DNA of 64,000 nucleotides from contig NZ_LMDW01000016.1 of NCBI RefSeq assembly GCF_001425205.1, positions 496,001 through 560,000 on the forward strand, in the 5' to 3' direction. Made by a program: the position numbers and the translations under genes. Positions 8,493 through 16,178 of this stretch are shown here, in pieces; position 1 is the stretch's first letter; each line of letters starts with the position of its first letter. The notes beneath the pieces are model-generated. The model searched no databases. It was not told where the DNA came from and worked only from the letters and a program-made list of their open reading frames with translations. The stretch comes from Variovorax sp. Root411. Lineage in GTDB: Bacteria; Pseudomonadota; Gammaproteobacteria; Burkholderiales; Burkholderiaceae_C.

Positions 8493-9208
8493 GCGAGAGA
8501 GACCTCCTCGTTTCCCACTTCTGGAGCGGTGACGCCATCCGCAGCCGAAGCGTGAGCGAGGTCGTGCTGGCAAACACGCTCGACGTGCTCGCCCCCCCTG
8601 CGCGCCTGCTTGCGGATTGGGAGAGAGAAATTTCTTCGAACCTGGCGCTGGAACCCGGCGACGTAGAGGCGCTGCCCCTGGCCCGGGCGCGTGCACGCTG
8701 GCCGGACTACCGGCTCTGCGTGCAGGCCGTATCCGACTGGACGCGCACGCTCGGGCTGCCCGAGGTGCTTGCCTCCAGCGACGTCGCCCTCATGGCCTGC
8801 CGCGGCGCGAGGTACCACCATGACGGTGCGCAATACGGCGGCGCGGCTTTCTGCAACCTCTTCGTGAGCGAAGACATGGGGCTGGACTTGCACTTCCCCT
8901 CTGAAGGCCGTCGTATCCCCCTTGTCCGGGGTACGGCCGTGATATTCGATACCGGCCAGCCTCATGGCGTCATCCGGCGCGGTAGCGGTGGCTTCGATGC
9001 GGCCGATTTCGTATCCGGCCAGGATTGCACGCAACTGTTCCTGACCTGGGAGCTTCCGATCGAAGACGTCCATGTCGCACGCGCTCTTCAGATCACTTTC
9101 GACGTCGATCCGTCGACCTCGTCACAACTCGAGGAAGAGCAAGTCCGGTTGAATGGCGTGCCTGCTGCCGTGTGCCCGAGTACCGGTCGGTGGCGTAGCG
9201 GCAGCTGA
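8489..9208 (+). CDS. Hypothetical protein, possible Fe(II)/2-oxoglutarate dioxygenase-like fold
   Basis: I do not recognise this 239-residue protein with certainty. Two clusters recall the facial triad of Fe(II)/2OG oxygenases: RYHHDGAQYGG (HxD) near residues 110-120 and, about 40 residues later, VIFDTGQPHGVIRRG, giving a distal His and nearby Arg at the end of a predicted beta strand. No signal peptide or membrane segment is visible. It overlaps the upstream serine hydrolase gene by 4 bases, so the two are probably co-translated. If the fold is right, the enzyme would be cytosolic while its partner is an exported lipoprotein, so they would not act in one complex. Function is inferred weakly. 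Confidence 0.7.
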   Translation: MSERDLLVSHFWSGDAIRSRSVSEVVLANTLDVLAPPARLLADWEREISSNLALEPGDVEALPLARARARWPDYRLCVQAVSDWTRTLGLPEVLASSDVALMACRGARYHHDGAQYGGAAFCNLFVSEDMGLDLHFPSEGRRIPLVRGTAVIFDTGQPHGVIRRGSGGFDAADFVSGQDCTQLFLTWELPIEDVHVARALQITFDVDPSTSSQLEEEQVRLNGVPAAVCPSTGRWRSGS

Positions 9209-9211
9209 CCG

Positions 9212-9493
9212 TCAGCGATTGAATGGAACCGCCAGTTTCTTCAGGCACGCATTGACCGCCTCGAGCGGGGCATTTTCGTGACAGCGCGCTGCCGCCTCGC
9301 GGGCAACGGCTTCGCTCAAGCGCCGCTCCCGCGCGGCCTCGACCTGGAATTCGACGACCCACATCATGAGCATGGCCATCATGATCAGCAGGCCGATCAG
9401 GGCGGCCACCAGCGTCATGCGCCAGTCCTGAACGCGAAAGATCGACGCTGCGGACTTGCTCGCCACGGGTGCAGTAGGTTCTTGCAAAGCCAT
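9212..9493 (-). CDS. Small single-pass membrane protein of unknown function
   Basis: A 93-residue protein with one strong hydrophobic segment near residues 26-47 (MTLVAALIGLLIMMAMLMMW). A charged helix follows, and two cysteines lie 12 residues apart in the C-terminal tail (ARCHENAP, NACLKKL), which could form a disulfide or bind metal. Its ATG directly abuts the stop codon of the upstream 81-residue gene, so the two form an operon. No family was recognised. High hydrophobicity and tight packing argue that it is real rather than a chance frame. Confidence 0.65.
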   Translation of the reverse strand: MALQEPTAPVASKSAASIFRVQDWRMTLVAALIGLLIMMAMLMMWVVEFQVEAARERRLSEAVAREAAARCHENAPLEAVNACLKKLAVPFNR

Positions 9494-9739
9494 CTAGCGC
9501 GGAAGGTCCGGAAAGACCCACATGCTCAAACCAAGAATCAGGCCGGCGCCCAGCGACACGATGGCCGCGGTCATGAGCATCGATGCTGCAACGATGCTGG
9601 GAACCCGAATGGCCCCGACCACGAAGGCGACGGCCGCCAGGATGCACAGGAGCACCGACAACCAGGCCACGTATGCCGGCCCGAGCCGGGGCGCCAAAGG
9701 TTCGTCCGGGCTGATGTCAGGCAGGAACGGGGTGCGCAT
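9494..9739 (-). CDS. Small two-pass membrane protein of unknown function
   Basis: An 81-residue protein with two hydrophobic segments (about 24-44 and 49-74) separated by a short polar turn (GAIRVPS). A perfect AGGAGG ribosome site stands 6 nt before the ATG, strong evidence for translation. It is the first gene of a two-gene unit with the 93-residue membrane protein. Two TTGAC/GTCAA palindromes lie upstream (9783-9797 and 9952-9967), suggesting control by a CRP/FNR-family regulator. No function can be assigned. Confidence 0.72.
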   Translation of the reverse strand: MRTPFLPDISPDEPLAPRLGPAYVAWLSVLLCILAAVAFVVGAIRVPSIVAASMLMTAAIVSLGAGLILGLSMWVFPDLPR

Positions 9740-9782
9740 GAATTGCCTCCTCTTGCAAGATATCGCGGCGGATCGGCTCAGG

Positions 9783-9797
9783 TTGACCTTGGGTCAA
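9783..9797. promoter_or_regulatory. Perfect palindrome TTGACC-N3-GGTCAA
   Basis: TTGACC, three bases, then GGTCAA, centred about 50 bases upstream of the ATG of the 81-residue membrane protein gene. It resembles a CRP/FNR-family half-site pair, but the spacing between TTGAC and GTCAA is five instead of the usual four. A role as operator is an inference. Confidence 0.4.
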
Positions 9798-9951
9798 GAT
9801 CCTTCGGATCCGCTTGCAACTGCCCCCGAACTTCACCGAAAAAGTTATCCGGAGAGGTTATGAAAAATATGCGGCGGGGCTAAGGGAGTAGTTCGCAAAC
9901 ATGGCGCATGAAGAGCCGGTGCAGGCAGAAAGCTCCAGTGCCTGAGCAATA

Positions 9952-9967
9952 TTTGACAAATGTCAAA
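9952..9967. promoter_or_regulatory. FNR/DNR-like box TTTGACA-AA-TGTCAAA
   Basis: A perfect 16-base palindrome containing TTGAC-N4-GTCAA, the spacing used by CRP/FNR-family regulators such as FNR, Anr and Dnr. It sits in the gap 9740-10030, which holds no gene, 213 bases upstream of the small membrane protein operon and downstream of the SDR stop codon. The most likely target is the operon at 9739, but the distance is long. Confidence 0.5.
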
Positions 9968-10030
9968 GCCCGGCCCGACCGCGTCGAAGCACTGGTGGGA
10001 GAGTTGCGGTTTTCCTGAAGAAGCTTGAGG

Positions 10031-10936
10031 TCAGGCCGAGCGGAGCTGCTCGCGCAGCTTCTGCCCGATCTCCGGGCGTTCCAGGAACGGGTCGGCCGGA
10101 TTCGTGATGGAGACGATGTTCTCCATGCGGCTCTTCACGTTGCCCAGCGCCTTCGGATGGCTGAACACGTAGAACTGGTTGGCGCTGATGGCGTCGAACA
10201 CCTTGGCCGCGACTTCGGCCGCCGTGATCTTGCCGCTGCTCACCGCCTTGTTGCTCATGGCCTGGCCGATGAGCTGGCTCTTGGTGAGCTCACTGTCCTT
10301 CGGTGCATTGGGCCGGTTGCGCTCGCTGCTGGTGATGCCGGTGGGCACGAAATACGGGCACAGCAGGCTCGCGCCGATCTGGTCGGTGACGAGGTTCAGG
10401 TCCTGGTACATCGTCTCCGTGAGGCTCACGACCGCGGCCTTGGCCGCGTTGTAGATGCCCATGTTGGGCGGCGTGAGCAGGCCGGCCATGCTCGCGGTGT
10501 TGGTGATGTGGCCGCGATAGCTCGGGTCTTTGGCTGCCGCTTCGAGCATCATCGGCGTGAACAGGCGTACGCCGTGGATCACGCCCCACAGGTCCACGCC
10601 GAGCACCCATTCCCAGTCGGCCACGGTGTTCTCCCACACCAGGCCGCCGGCGCCCACGCCCGCGTTGTTGAACACGAAGTGCGGCGCGCCGAAGCGTTCC
10701 TTCACGGCCGCGGCCAGCGCTTCCATCTGTGCCGCGTTCGACACGTCGACCTTGCGCGCCAGCACCTGCGCGCCAGCGGCTTCCATTTCTGCCTGGGCCT
10801 TGTCGAGCGCATCCTGCTGCACGTCGACCAGCACGAGGTTCATGCCGCGGGCGGCGCCGATGCGCGCGCACTCCAGGCCGAAGCCCGAGCCCGCGCCGGT
10901 GAGAACGGCGGTCTTGCCCTTGAAGTCCTGAATCAT
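10031..10936 (-). CDS. SDR-family NAD(P)-dependent oxidoreductase
   Basis: A 301-residue classical short-chain dehydrogenase. The cofactor motif TGAGSGFG lies near residues 11-18, NNAG near 90, and the catalytic YxxxK (YNAAK) near 163, preceded by a serine-containing NTASMAG strand. The frame stays open 90 codons upstream, but the ATG at 10936 with GGAAAG before it gives a normal SDR start (MIQDFKGKTAVLTGAGSG). An acidic residue after the second strand (LVDVQ) suggests NAD preference. The substrate is unknown. It diverges from the PAAR gene across 220 bases. Confidence 0.92.
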   Translation of the reverse strand: MIQDFKGKTAVLTGAGSGFGLECARIGAARGMNLVLVDVQQDALDKAQAEMEAAGAQVLARKVDVSNAAQMEALAAAVKERFGAPHFVFNNAGVGAGGLVWENTVADWEWVLGVDLWGVIHGVRLFTPMMLEAAAKDPSYRGHITNTASMAGLLTPPNMGIYNAAKAAVVSLTETMYQDLNLVTDQIGASLLCPYFVPTGITSSERNRPNAPKDSELTKSQLIGQAMSNKAVSSGKITAAEVAAKVFDAISANQFYVFSHPKALGNVKSRMENIVSITNPADPFLERPEIGQKLREQLRSA

Positions 10937-11156
10937 TGGGTGCTTTCCTTTGGTTGACTCTGCTTCGGCTATTGGAACGCTTTGCACAGTGGTTGGCTGT
11001 CGTTCGTGTGACGCGCGCCGCGAGCGGTTTGTGGCGGGTCCAAGCCGAAAACTTGCTCCTGCGTGACATAGAACCAGCCAGTTGACGATAGACAACAGTG
11101 GCAACAGCCACGCCCGCGTACAACGCTGCGCCATCAACAAACAGGGAGCGTAGCGA

Positions 11157-11633
11157 ATGGAACGAAAGATTCTGGTGGTCGGCGATCCGCCGGCACCCGG
11201 CGGCATGGTTCTGCCTTATGAAGGACCGATGCTCGATCTGCATGGACATCGGGTCGCCCTGATCGGCGGCAGGGCCTACTGCGAGGGCTGCAACAGCGTG
11301 GGCATCATCATGAAAGCCGGAGGGCCGCGACGCCCCGAATTCATGTCGGAGGCAGCGCTGGAAGGCGATGTGGTGGTCTGCCACTGCCCCGTGCCGCAGC
11401 CCATACTTTCCATGCTGCAACAAACGGCGACATATGACGACGGGGCATGGCATGCCGTTGGCTCCGACGCAGCATCGCCGGCTACATTCTTGGTGTTGTG
11501 GCGAAGGCATCCATATGAAATACATCTTCAGGCCTTTGCTCGTCGCCGCCGTGCTGACGAGCTCAAGCGCCATGGCCTGCAAGCCTGTCGTGGTGACAAG
11601 GCTTACTTTCGCCGAGGGTTCCGCCGACCTTGA
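11157..11633 (+). CDS. PAAR-domain protein, type VI secretion spike tip
   Basis: A 158-residue protein whose first 90 residues match the PAAR fold that caps the VgrG spike of type VI secretion systems. Recognisable pieces are VVGDPPAPGGMVLPYEGPML, GHRVALIGGRAYCEGCNSVG, GGPRRPEF and the repeat ending ALEGDVVVCHCPVPQPIL. The cysteine and histidine residues that bind the tip metal are present. The last 40 or so residues are arginine-rich, look unlike a domain, and overlap the next gene by 119 bases in another frame. A shortened or frameshifted C-terminal extension is therefore possible. No other T6SS gene is in the window, so this is an orphan tip. Confidence 0.82.
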   Translation: MERKILVVGDPPAPGGMVLPYEGPMLDLHGHRVALIGGRAYCEGCNSVGIIMKAGGPRRPEFMSEAALEGDVVVCHCPVPQPILSMLQQTATYDDGAWHAVGSDAASPATFLVLWRRHPYEIHLQAFARRRRADELKRHGLQACRGDKAYFRRGFRRP

Positions 11634-11979
11634 GCCGGCTCAGATCGCGAAGCTGGCGAATTTCGTTGACCGAGCGAACTCGACCTTCACCAAATACCTC
11701 GAGGTTTCGATCGATGGAGGTGCCACCGTCAAGACTCCGGGCAGGACGCCCGGTGAAGCGGCCCGACTGGCAGAACAGCGAGCCCGAAAGGTGACCCAGG
11801 CATACAGGCAGTTCCAGCCGAACGAGATCAAGCTGGAAACCACTTCGAATATTTATGAAGACAACGGGATGTCGAGGGAAGCAGGCAACGACTTTGTCGT
11901 AGTCCAGTTTCACCCCGACTACGAGGCACTGAAGCTGCCCGACTGCTCTCCTGTCCCGATCCCGGGATTCAAGCGTTAG
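11515..11979 (+). CDS. Exported OmpA-like protein next to PAAR gene
   Basis: A 154-residue protein with a clear signal peptide (MKYIFRPLLVAAVLTSSSAM, probably cleaved before a cysteine, so possibly a lipoprotein, although the lipobox SAMAC is weak). The mature part resembles an OmpA C-terminal peptidoglycan-binding domain: LTFAEGSADLEP near its start and the helix AARLAEQRARKVTQAY. The ATG at 11515 is selected because it gives the signal peptide. It overlaps the PAAR frame by 119 bases. Position behind an orphan PAAR gene suggests a periplasmic partner or protector, but this is inference only. Confidence 0.78.
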   Translation: MKYIFRPLLVAAVLTSSSAMACKPVVVTRLTFAEGSADLEPAQIAKLANFVDRANSTFTKYLEVSIDGGATVKTPGRTPGEAARLAEQRARKVTQAYRQFQPNEIKLETTSNIYEDNGMSREAGNDFVVVQFHPDYEALKLPDCSPVPIPGFKR

Positions 11980-12009
11980 GCATGGCGTCGCCAGCCACGG
12001 CGAACGCCT

Positions 12010-12948
12010 CTAGGCATCAGCCTTCTTCAGCACATACCCGATACGCGGAAAGTGCACGTGCACCGTGCCCACCCGCTCGTTGCTGCGCTCCAGCGTGTAG
12101 TGCGTGCGCGTGGCCGCCACCAGCGTGCCCGGTGTTTCTTCCAACCCGAAGCTCTCGGCGCGGATGGTGACGGCGCTGCCGAGCGGAATGCCATGGTCGT
12201 CCTGGAAGGTACTGTCGGTCAGCAGCGTGTGCGGCACCGCGGCCTTGGCGACGGCAATGGCCTCGTCGCTCGTGAACTTCACGGGCACGCCATGGCCGAT
12301 GGCGGCCATGCGGTCGAGCCAGTCGACCACCGCGGGCGTCAGGTCGAGGATGGTGCGAACCGACTCGATGCGGCGCGTGTACCAGAGCGGGTGATAGGCC
12401 GAGAAGTCGGCGATGGTGGGCACCTCGCCCAGCAGGTAGGGTTTCTCGTCGAGCATGTCCGACAGGCGGCGCAGGTACGACTTGTAGGCGCTGGCGGCAT
12501 CGGCCGGGCGCAGGCGGGTCATGTTGCTTGCGCTCATCTTGCCGCGGTCTTCGCCGAAGGCCTTCGCGGCTTCGGGCGGGGCCTTGGCGAACACCTCGGC
12601 CGCGCCCTTGGGCTGCAGGCTCCAGGCCATGGCGGACCAGAACAGCGTGGTGTCGGCCCACTGCGCGAGGATGCGCGACATGCCTTTCTCGGGCTCCGGG
12701 TACAGCGTGGGTTCGGGTTGCAGATGCTCCAGCACGTCGGCGATGAGCGCGCTGTCGCAGTACATGTCGGCGCCGATCTGCAGGAACGGCGTCTTGCGAT
12801 AGCCGCCGGTGAGCACCTCCACGTCGGGCTTGGGCATGATCGGCGGGATGAAGACCGATTTCCACGGCAGCTTCTTGGCGCCGAGGATCATGCGCACCTT
12901 CTCCGAGAACGGCGAGGTCAGGTAGTGGTGGAGGATCAGGTCGGCCAT
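12010..12948 (-). CDS. Glutathione S-transferase family protein
   Basis: A 312-residue protein with an N-terminal thioredoxin-like GST domain (LILHHYLTSPFSEKVRMILG, then the cis-proline region YRKTPFLQIG and DSALIADVLEHL) and an alpha-helical C-terminal domain to about residue 210 (LLGEVPTIADFSAYHPLWY). Residues 215-312 form an extra region with beta character (HGIPLGSAVTIRAESFG) not usual in short GSTs. It is the last gene of the long minus-strand acyl-CoA block, 41 bases after the AidB-like gene. Conjugation or isomerisation of electrophilic intermediates is plausible, but no substrate can be named. Confidence 0.88.
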   Translation of the reverse strand: MADLILHHYLTSPFSEKVRMILGAKKLPWKSVFIPPIMPKPDVEVLTGGYRKTPFLQIGADMYCDSALIADVLEHLQPEPTLYPEPEKGMSRILAQWADTTLFWSAMAWSLQPKGAAEVFAKAPPEAAKAFGEDRGKMSASNMTRLRPADAASAYKSYLRRLSDMLDEKPYLLGEVPTIADFSAYHPLWYTRRIESVRTILDLTPAVVDWLDRMAAIGHGVPVKFTSDEAIAVAKAAVPHTLLTDSTFQDDHGIPLGSAVTIRAESFGLEETPGTLVAATRTHYTLERSNERVGTVHVHFPRIGYVLKKADA

Positions 12949-12989
12949 GGTGTTTCCTGTGGGGCTGTCGTTGTGTGTTCAGCGCGCGC

Positions 12990-14630
12990 TCAACGGGGTT
13001 GTGCGAGCTGGATGATCGAATCGAAATCGGTGCCCGCGGCCAGCGTGCCGAAGACGTTGCCCCAGTCTCCGTCAAGGCGCGAGGCACAGAAGGCGCCGAC
13101 GACGGCGGGAGGCGCGGTCTGCGCGAGCAGCGCACCCTGCACGGCCAGCGCCACGTCCTGCGCGAGGCGACGGGCCTCGGCTTCGGAGGCCATGGCCTCG
13201 ATGCGCGCCGGAAGCGCGTCGGCTAGCCTGTCGAGCGCGGCGTGCTGGCCGCGCGCGGGCGCCAGCTCCTTCGCCAGCGCGGCCACCGCATCGCCCTTGC
13301 GCAGGCCGCGCAGCAGGTCGAGCGCCATGATGTTGCCCGCGCCTTCCCAGATGGAGTTGAGCGGCATCTCGCGGTAGATGCGGGCCATGATGCCTTCGCC
13401 GCCCTCTTCCACATAGCCGTTGCCGCCGAGGCACTCCATGGCTTCCTGCGCGAAATGGCTGCCGCGCTTGCATATCCAGAACTTGGCGACCGGCGTGAGC
13501 AGGCGGGCCATCAGGCGCTCATGCTCGTCGGTCTGGTGGTCGAAGGCCCTGGCGAGGCGAATGGCGAGCGCGGTGGCGGCTTCGCTTTCGAGCGCGAGGT
13601 CGGCAAGCACGTTCTTCATCAGCGGCTGTTCGATCAGCGGCTTGCCGAAGGCGTTGCGCTGCGCCGCGTGGTTGAGCGCGATGCCCAGCGACTGGCGCAT
13701 GAGGCCGCTGGTGCCCAGCGCACAGTCGAGCCGCGTCATGGTGCCCATCTCGAGGATCTGCGGAATGCCGCGGCCCTCCTCGCCCACGAGCCATGCGCTG
13801 GCGCCCTGGAACTCGACTTCGGAACTCGCATTGGCCTTGTTGCCGAGCTTGTCCTTCAGGCGCTGGATCTGGATGGCGTTGCGCGTGCCTTCGGGCAACA
13901 CGCGCGGCAGGAAGAAGCAGCTGAGCCCGGCCGGCGCCTGCGCCAGTACCAGGAAGGCATCGCACATCGGCGCGGAGAAGAACCACTTGTGTCCGGTGAT
14001 CGCATAGCGCTCGCCCCAGGCGTCGCTGCCGTCGCGCACGGCCCGGGTGGTGTTGGCCCGCACGTCGGAGCCGCCCTGCTTCTCGGTCATGCCCATGCCC
14101 ATGGTCACGCCGGGCTTGTCCTTGAAAAGCTTCAGCGCCGGGTCGTACCAGAGGCTGCCGAGCTTCGGACCCCAGTCGGCGTACACGCCTGCATTGCTGC
14201 GCAGCGCGGGCGTGGCCGCATAGGTCATGGAGACGGGGCAAAGAATCGAAGGCTCCAGCTCGGTGAAGAGCATGAAGCCCGCGGCGCGCAGCACGTGCGA
14301 AGAAGCCGACGTGCCGGTCCACGGCGTGCCATGCAGGCCGGCACCCACCGCGGCGGTCATCAGCGCGTGGTAGCTCGGGTGGAACTCCACCTCGTCGATG
14401 CGCCGCCCGAAGCGGTCGTGCGTGTGCAGCTCGGGCGTGTGGATGTTGGCGAGCCGTGCATGCGCCTGCATGCCGGCTGCGCCGAGGGTGGCGCCCAGCT
14501 CGTGCAGCTGCGCGGTCTGCAGCGCGGGCGCGTTGAACTTCAGCGCATCGCGCAGGGGCCGGTTGGTGTCGAAGAGGTTGTAGTCCACCAGCGGCGTGGG
14601 CTGGTTGAAGACCTCGTGCGTCGTTTCCAT
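12990..14630 (-). CDS. aidB: AidB-like acyl-CoA dehydrogenase
   Basis: A 546-residue flavoprotein matching the AidB subgroup: the N-terminal THEVFNQPTPLVDYNLFDTN opening, the LANIHTPELHTHDRFGRR segment and the HPSYHALM region are characteristic. E. coli AidB belongs to the Ada adaptive response and has isovaleryl-CoA dehydrogenase activity. The FAD and substrate regions (MGMTEKQGGSDVRANTT, then the C-terminal ECLGGNGYVEEGGEGIMARI) are intact. No ada or alkB gene is adjacent. Here it sits among acyl-CoA catabolism genes, so a metabolic role is at least as likely as DNA protection. Confidence 0.9.
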   Translation of the reverse strand: METTHEVFNQPTPLVDYNLFDTNRPLRDALKFNAPALQTAQLHELGATLGAAGMQAHARLANIHTPELHTHDRFGRRIDEVEFHPSYHALMTAAVGAGLHGTPWTGTSASSHVLRAAGFMLFTELEPSILCPVSMTYAATPALRSNAGVYADWGPKLGSLWYDPALKLFKDKPGVTMGMGMTEKQGGSDVRANTTRAVRDGSDAWGERYAITGHKWFFSAPMCDAFLVLAQAPAGLSCFFLPRVLPEGTRNAIQIQRLKDKLGNKANASSEVEFQGASAWLVGEEGRGIPQILEMGTMTRLDCALGTSGLMRQSLGIALNHAAQRNAFGKPLIEQPLMKNVLADLALESEAATALAIRLARAFDHQTDEHERLMARLLTPVAKFWICKRGSHFAQEAMECLGGNGYVEEGGEGIMARIYREMPLNSIWEGAGNIMALDLLRGLRKGDAVAALAKELAPARGQHAALDRLADALPARIEAMASEAEARRLAQDVALAVQGALLAQTAPPAVVGAFCASRLDGDWGNVFGTLAAGTDFDSIIQLAQPR

Positions 14631-14664
14631 AACCGGCCTCCTTGCCGTGCGTCGTTCAGTTCAT

Positions 14665-15681
14665 TCAGATCAGCTTGACCAGTTGCTTGCCGAAGTTCCG
14701 ACCCTTGAGCAGGCCCAGGAAGGCTTCAGGCGCAGCTTCGATGCCCTGCGCGACCGACTCGCGCGGCTTGAGCTTGCCGGTGCCCACCAGCGTGCCCAGT
14801 TCGGTCAGCGCCTCGGGCCACACTTCCATGTGCTCGCTGACGATGAAGCCTTCGATCTTCATGCGGTTGATGAGGATCAGCGCGGGGTTTGCCAGCGGCA
14901 GCGGCTGGCCGTCGTAGCCCGCGATCATTCCGCACAGTGCCACGCGGGCGAAGGCGTTGGCGCGCAGCAGCACGGCGTCGAAGATGTAGCCGCCGACGTT
15001 CTCGAAATAGCCGTCGATGCCCTTCGGGCAGGCTTCCTTGAGCGCCGCGCTCATCGACTTGACGTCGGGATGCTGTCGGTAGTCGATGCAGGCGTCGAAG
15101 CCGAGTTCGTCGGTCACGTACTTGCACTTGTCGGGGCCGCCGGCAATGCCGACCACGCGGCAGCCGCGCGCCTTGGCCAGTGCACCGAAGGCGCTGCCGA
15201 CCGCGCCACTGGCGGCGGTGATAACCACGGTTTCACCGGCCTTGGGCGCAATGATCTTCACCAGGCCGTACCAGGCGGTAACACCGGGCATGCCGACCGC
15301 GCCGAGGTAGTGCGACAGCGGCACGTGCGTGGTGTCGACCTTCTTCAGCGCGCCGGGCTGCGAGGCATCGACCACGCTGTATTCCTGCCAGCCGCCAAAG
15401 CCGACCACCTTGTCGCCCACAGCGTACCTGGGGTGCTTGCTCTCGATCACTTCGCCCACGGTGCCGCCCTGCATGGTCTGGCCCAGTGGCTGCGGCTGCG
15501 CGTAGCTCTTCGAGTCGTTCATGCGGCCGCGCATATACGGGTCCAGGCTCATGTAGTGGTGGCGCACGAGCACCTGGTTGTCCTTGAGCGCGGGAGTCTC
15601 GGCGGACACGAGCTTGAAGTTGCCCGCCACCGCTTCGCCGTCAGGGCGGTTGTCGAGGTGGATCTGCTTGTTGGTAGGCAT
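14665..15681 (-). CDS. Zinc-independent MDR NADP-dependent oxidoreductase (CurA / leukotriene B4 12-hydroxydehydrogenase-like)
   Basis: A 338-residue medium-chain reductase lacking the zinc ligands. Family marks are HYMSLDPYMRGRMNDSKSYA, VITAASGAVGSAFGALAKARG (Rossmann loop near residue 155), ENVGGYIFDAVL and the end GRNFGKQLVKLI. Relatives reduce alpha,beta-unsaturated ketones or 15-oxo-prostaglandins with NADPH. It lies 28 bases before the thioesterase gene on the opposite reading order of the same strand, within the acyl-CoA block. It may handle enone or enoyl by-products, which is inferred. Confidence 0.9.
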   Translation of the reverse strand: MPTNKQIHLDNRPDGEAVAGNFKLVSAETPALKDNQVLVRHHYMSLDPYMRGRMNDSKSYAQPQPLGQTMQGGTVGEVIESKHPRYAVGDKVVGFGGWQEYSVVDASQPGALKKVDTTHVPLSHYLGAVGMPGVTAWYGLVKIIAPKAGETVVITAASGAVGSAFGALAKARGCRVVGIAGGPDKCKYVTDELGFDACIDYRQHPDVKSMSAALKEACPKGIDGYFENVGGYIFDAVLLRANAFARVALCGMIAGYDGQPLPLANPALILINRMKIEGFIVSEHMEVWPEALTELGTLVGTGKLKPRESVAQGIEAAPEAFLGLLKGRNFGKQLVKLI

Positions 15682-15709
15682 GAAAAAAATCTCCGGGAAT
15701 GTGGTCGTG

Positions 15710-16177
15710 TCAGTCGGTCGATGGCGGTCGCATTTCGTTGACGCTCGAGGGGCCGGTCGGCAGCCGGCGCTTCACGTACTTGAAGGTTCCGGTGGCGTGG
15801 GCGCAAACGCGCTCCTGTTCGTCGTAGATTTTGGCCTCGGTGAAAGCCAGCGTCGCCGTCCGGTGAATGAGCGTGCCGCGTGCATGCAGCGGACCGACCG
15901 AGGGCTGCATGAAGCTGGTTTTCATCTCGATGGTGACCACGCCGGTCTCGGGCGCCACGCTGCGCGCTGCTGCCGCCATGGTGATGTCGAGCAGCGTCAT
16001 GCAGGCGCCGCCGTGCGTCACGTCGAAGGTGTTCAGGTGCTCGGGCTTGGCGGTGTAGCAGATTTCGGATTCGCCGCCCTCGAACTTCGTCAGCGAAAAG
16101 CCCAGGTGGCGCGCGAAAGGAATCTGGCTCGTGTACGAGCGGATGTTGATGTCGCTGGAATCGGAAGAAGAAGACAT
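15710..16177 (-). CDS. PaaI-family hotdog-fold thioesterase
   Basis: A 155-residue hotdog protein. The signature helix HGGACMTLLDITMAAAA and strand VVTIEMKTSFMQPS fit PaaI/YbgC-like acyl-CoA thioesterases. THGGACM supplies the usual His-Gly-Gly turn, and the aspartate in LLDIT is the probable catalytic acid. The ATG at 16177 begins one base after the stop of the upstream SDR gene, so it is chosen over the ATG four codons earlier. It probably recycles CoA from dead-end acyl-CoAs made by neighbouring enzymes. Confidence 0.88.
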   Translation of the reverse strand: MSSSSDSSDINIRSYTSQIPFARHLGFSLTKFEGGESEICYTAKPEHLNTFDVTHGGACMTLLDITMAAAARSVAPETGVVTIEMKTSFMQPSVGPLHARGTLIHRTATLAFTEAKIYDEQERVCAHATGTFKYVKRRLPTGPSSVNEMRPPSTD

Positions 16178-16178
16178 G

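Noticed and set aside
9860..9883. A seven-codon frame MKNMRRG with GGAGAGG before it
   Set aside because: Too short to support as a gene. A leader role is conceivable, but no regulated gene follows on that strand.
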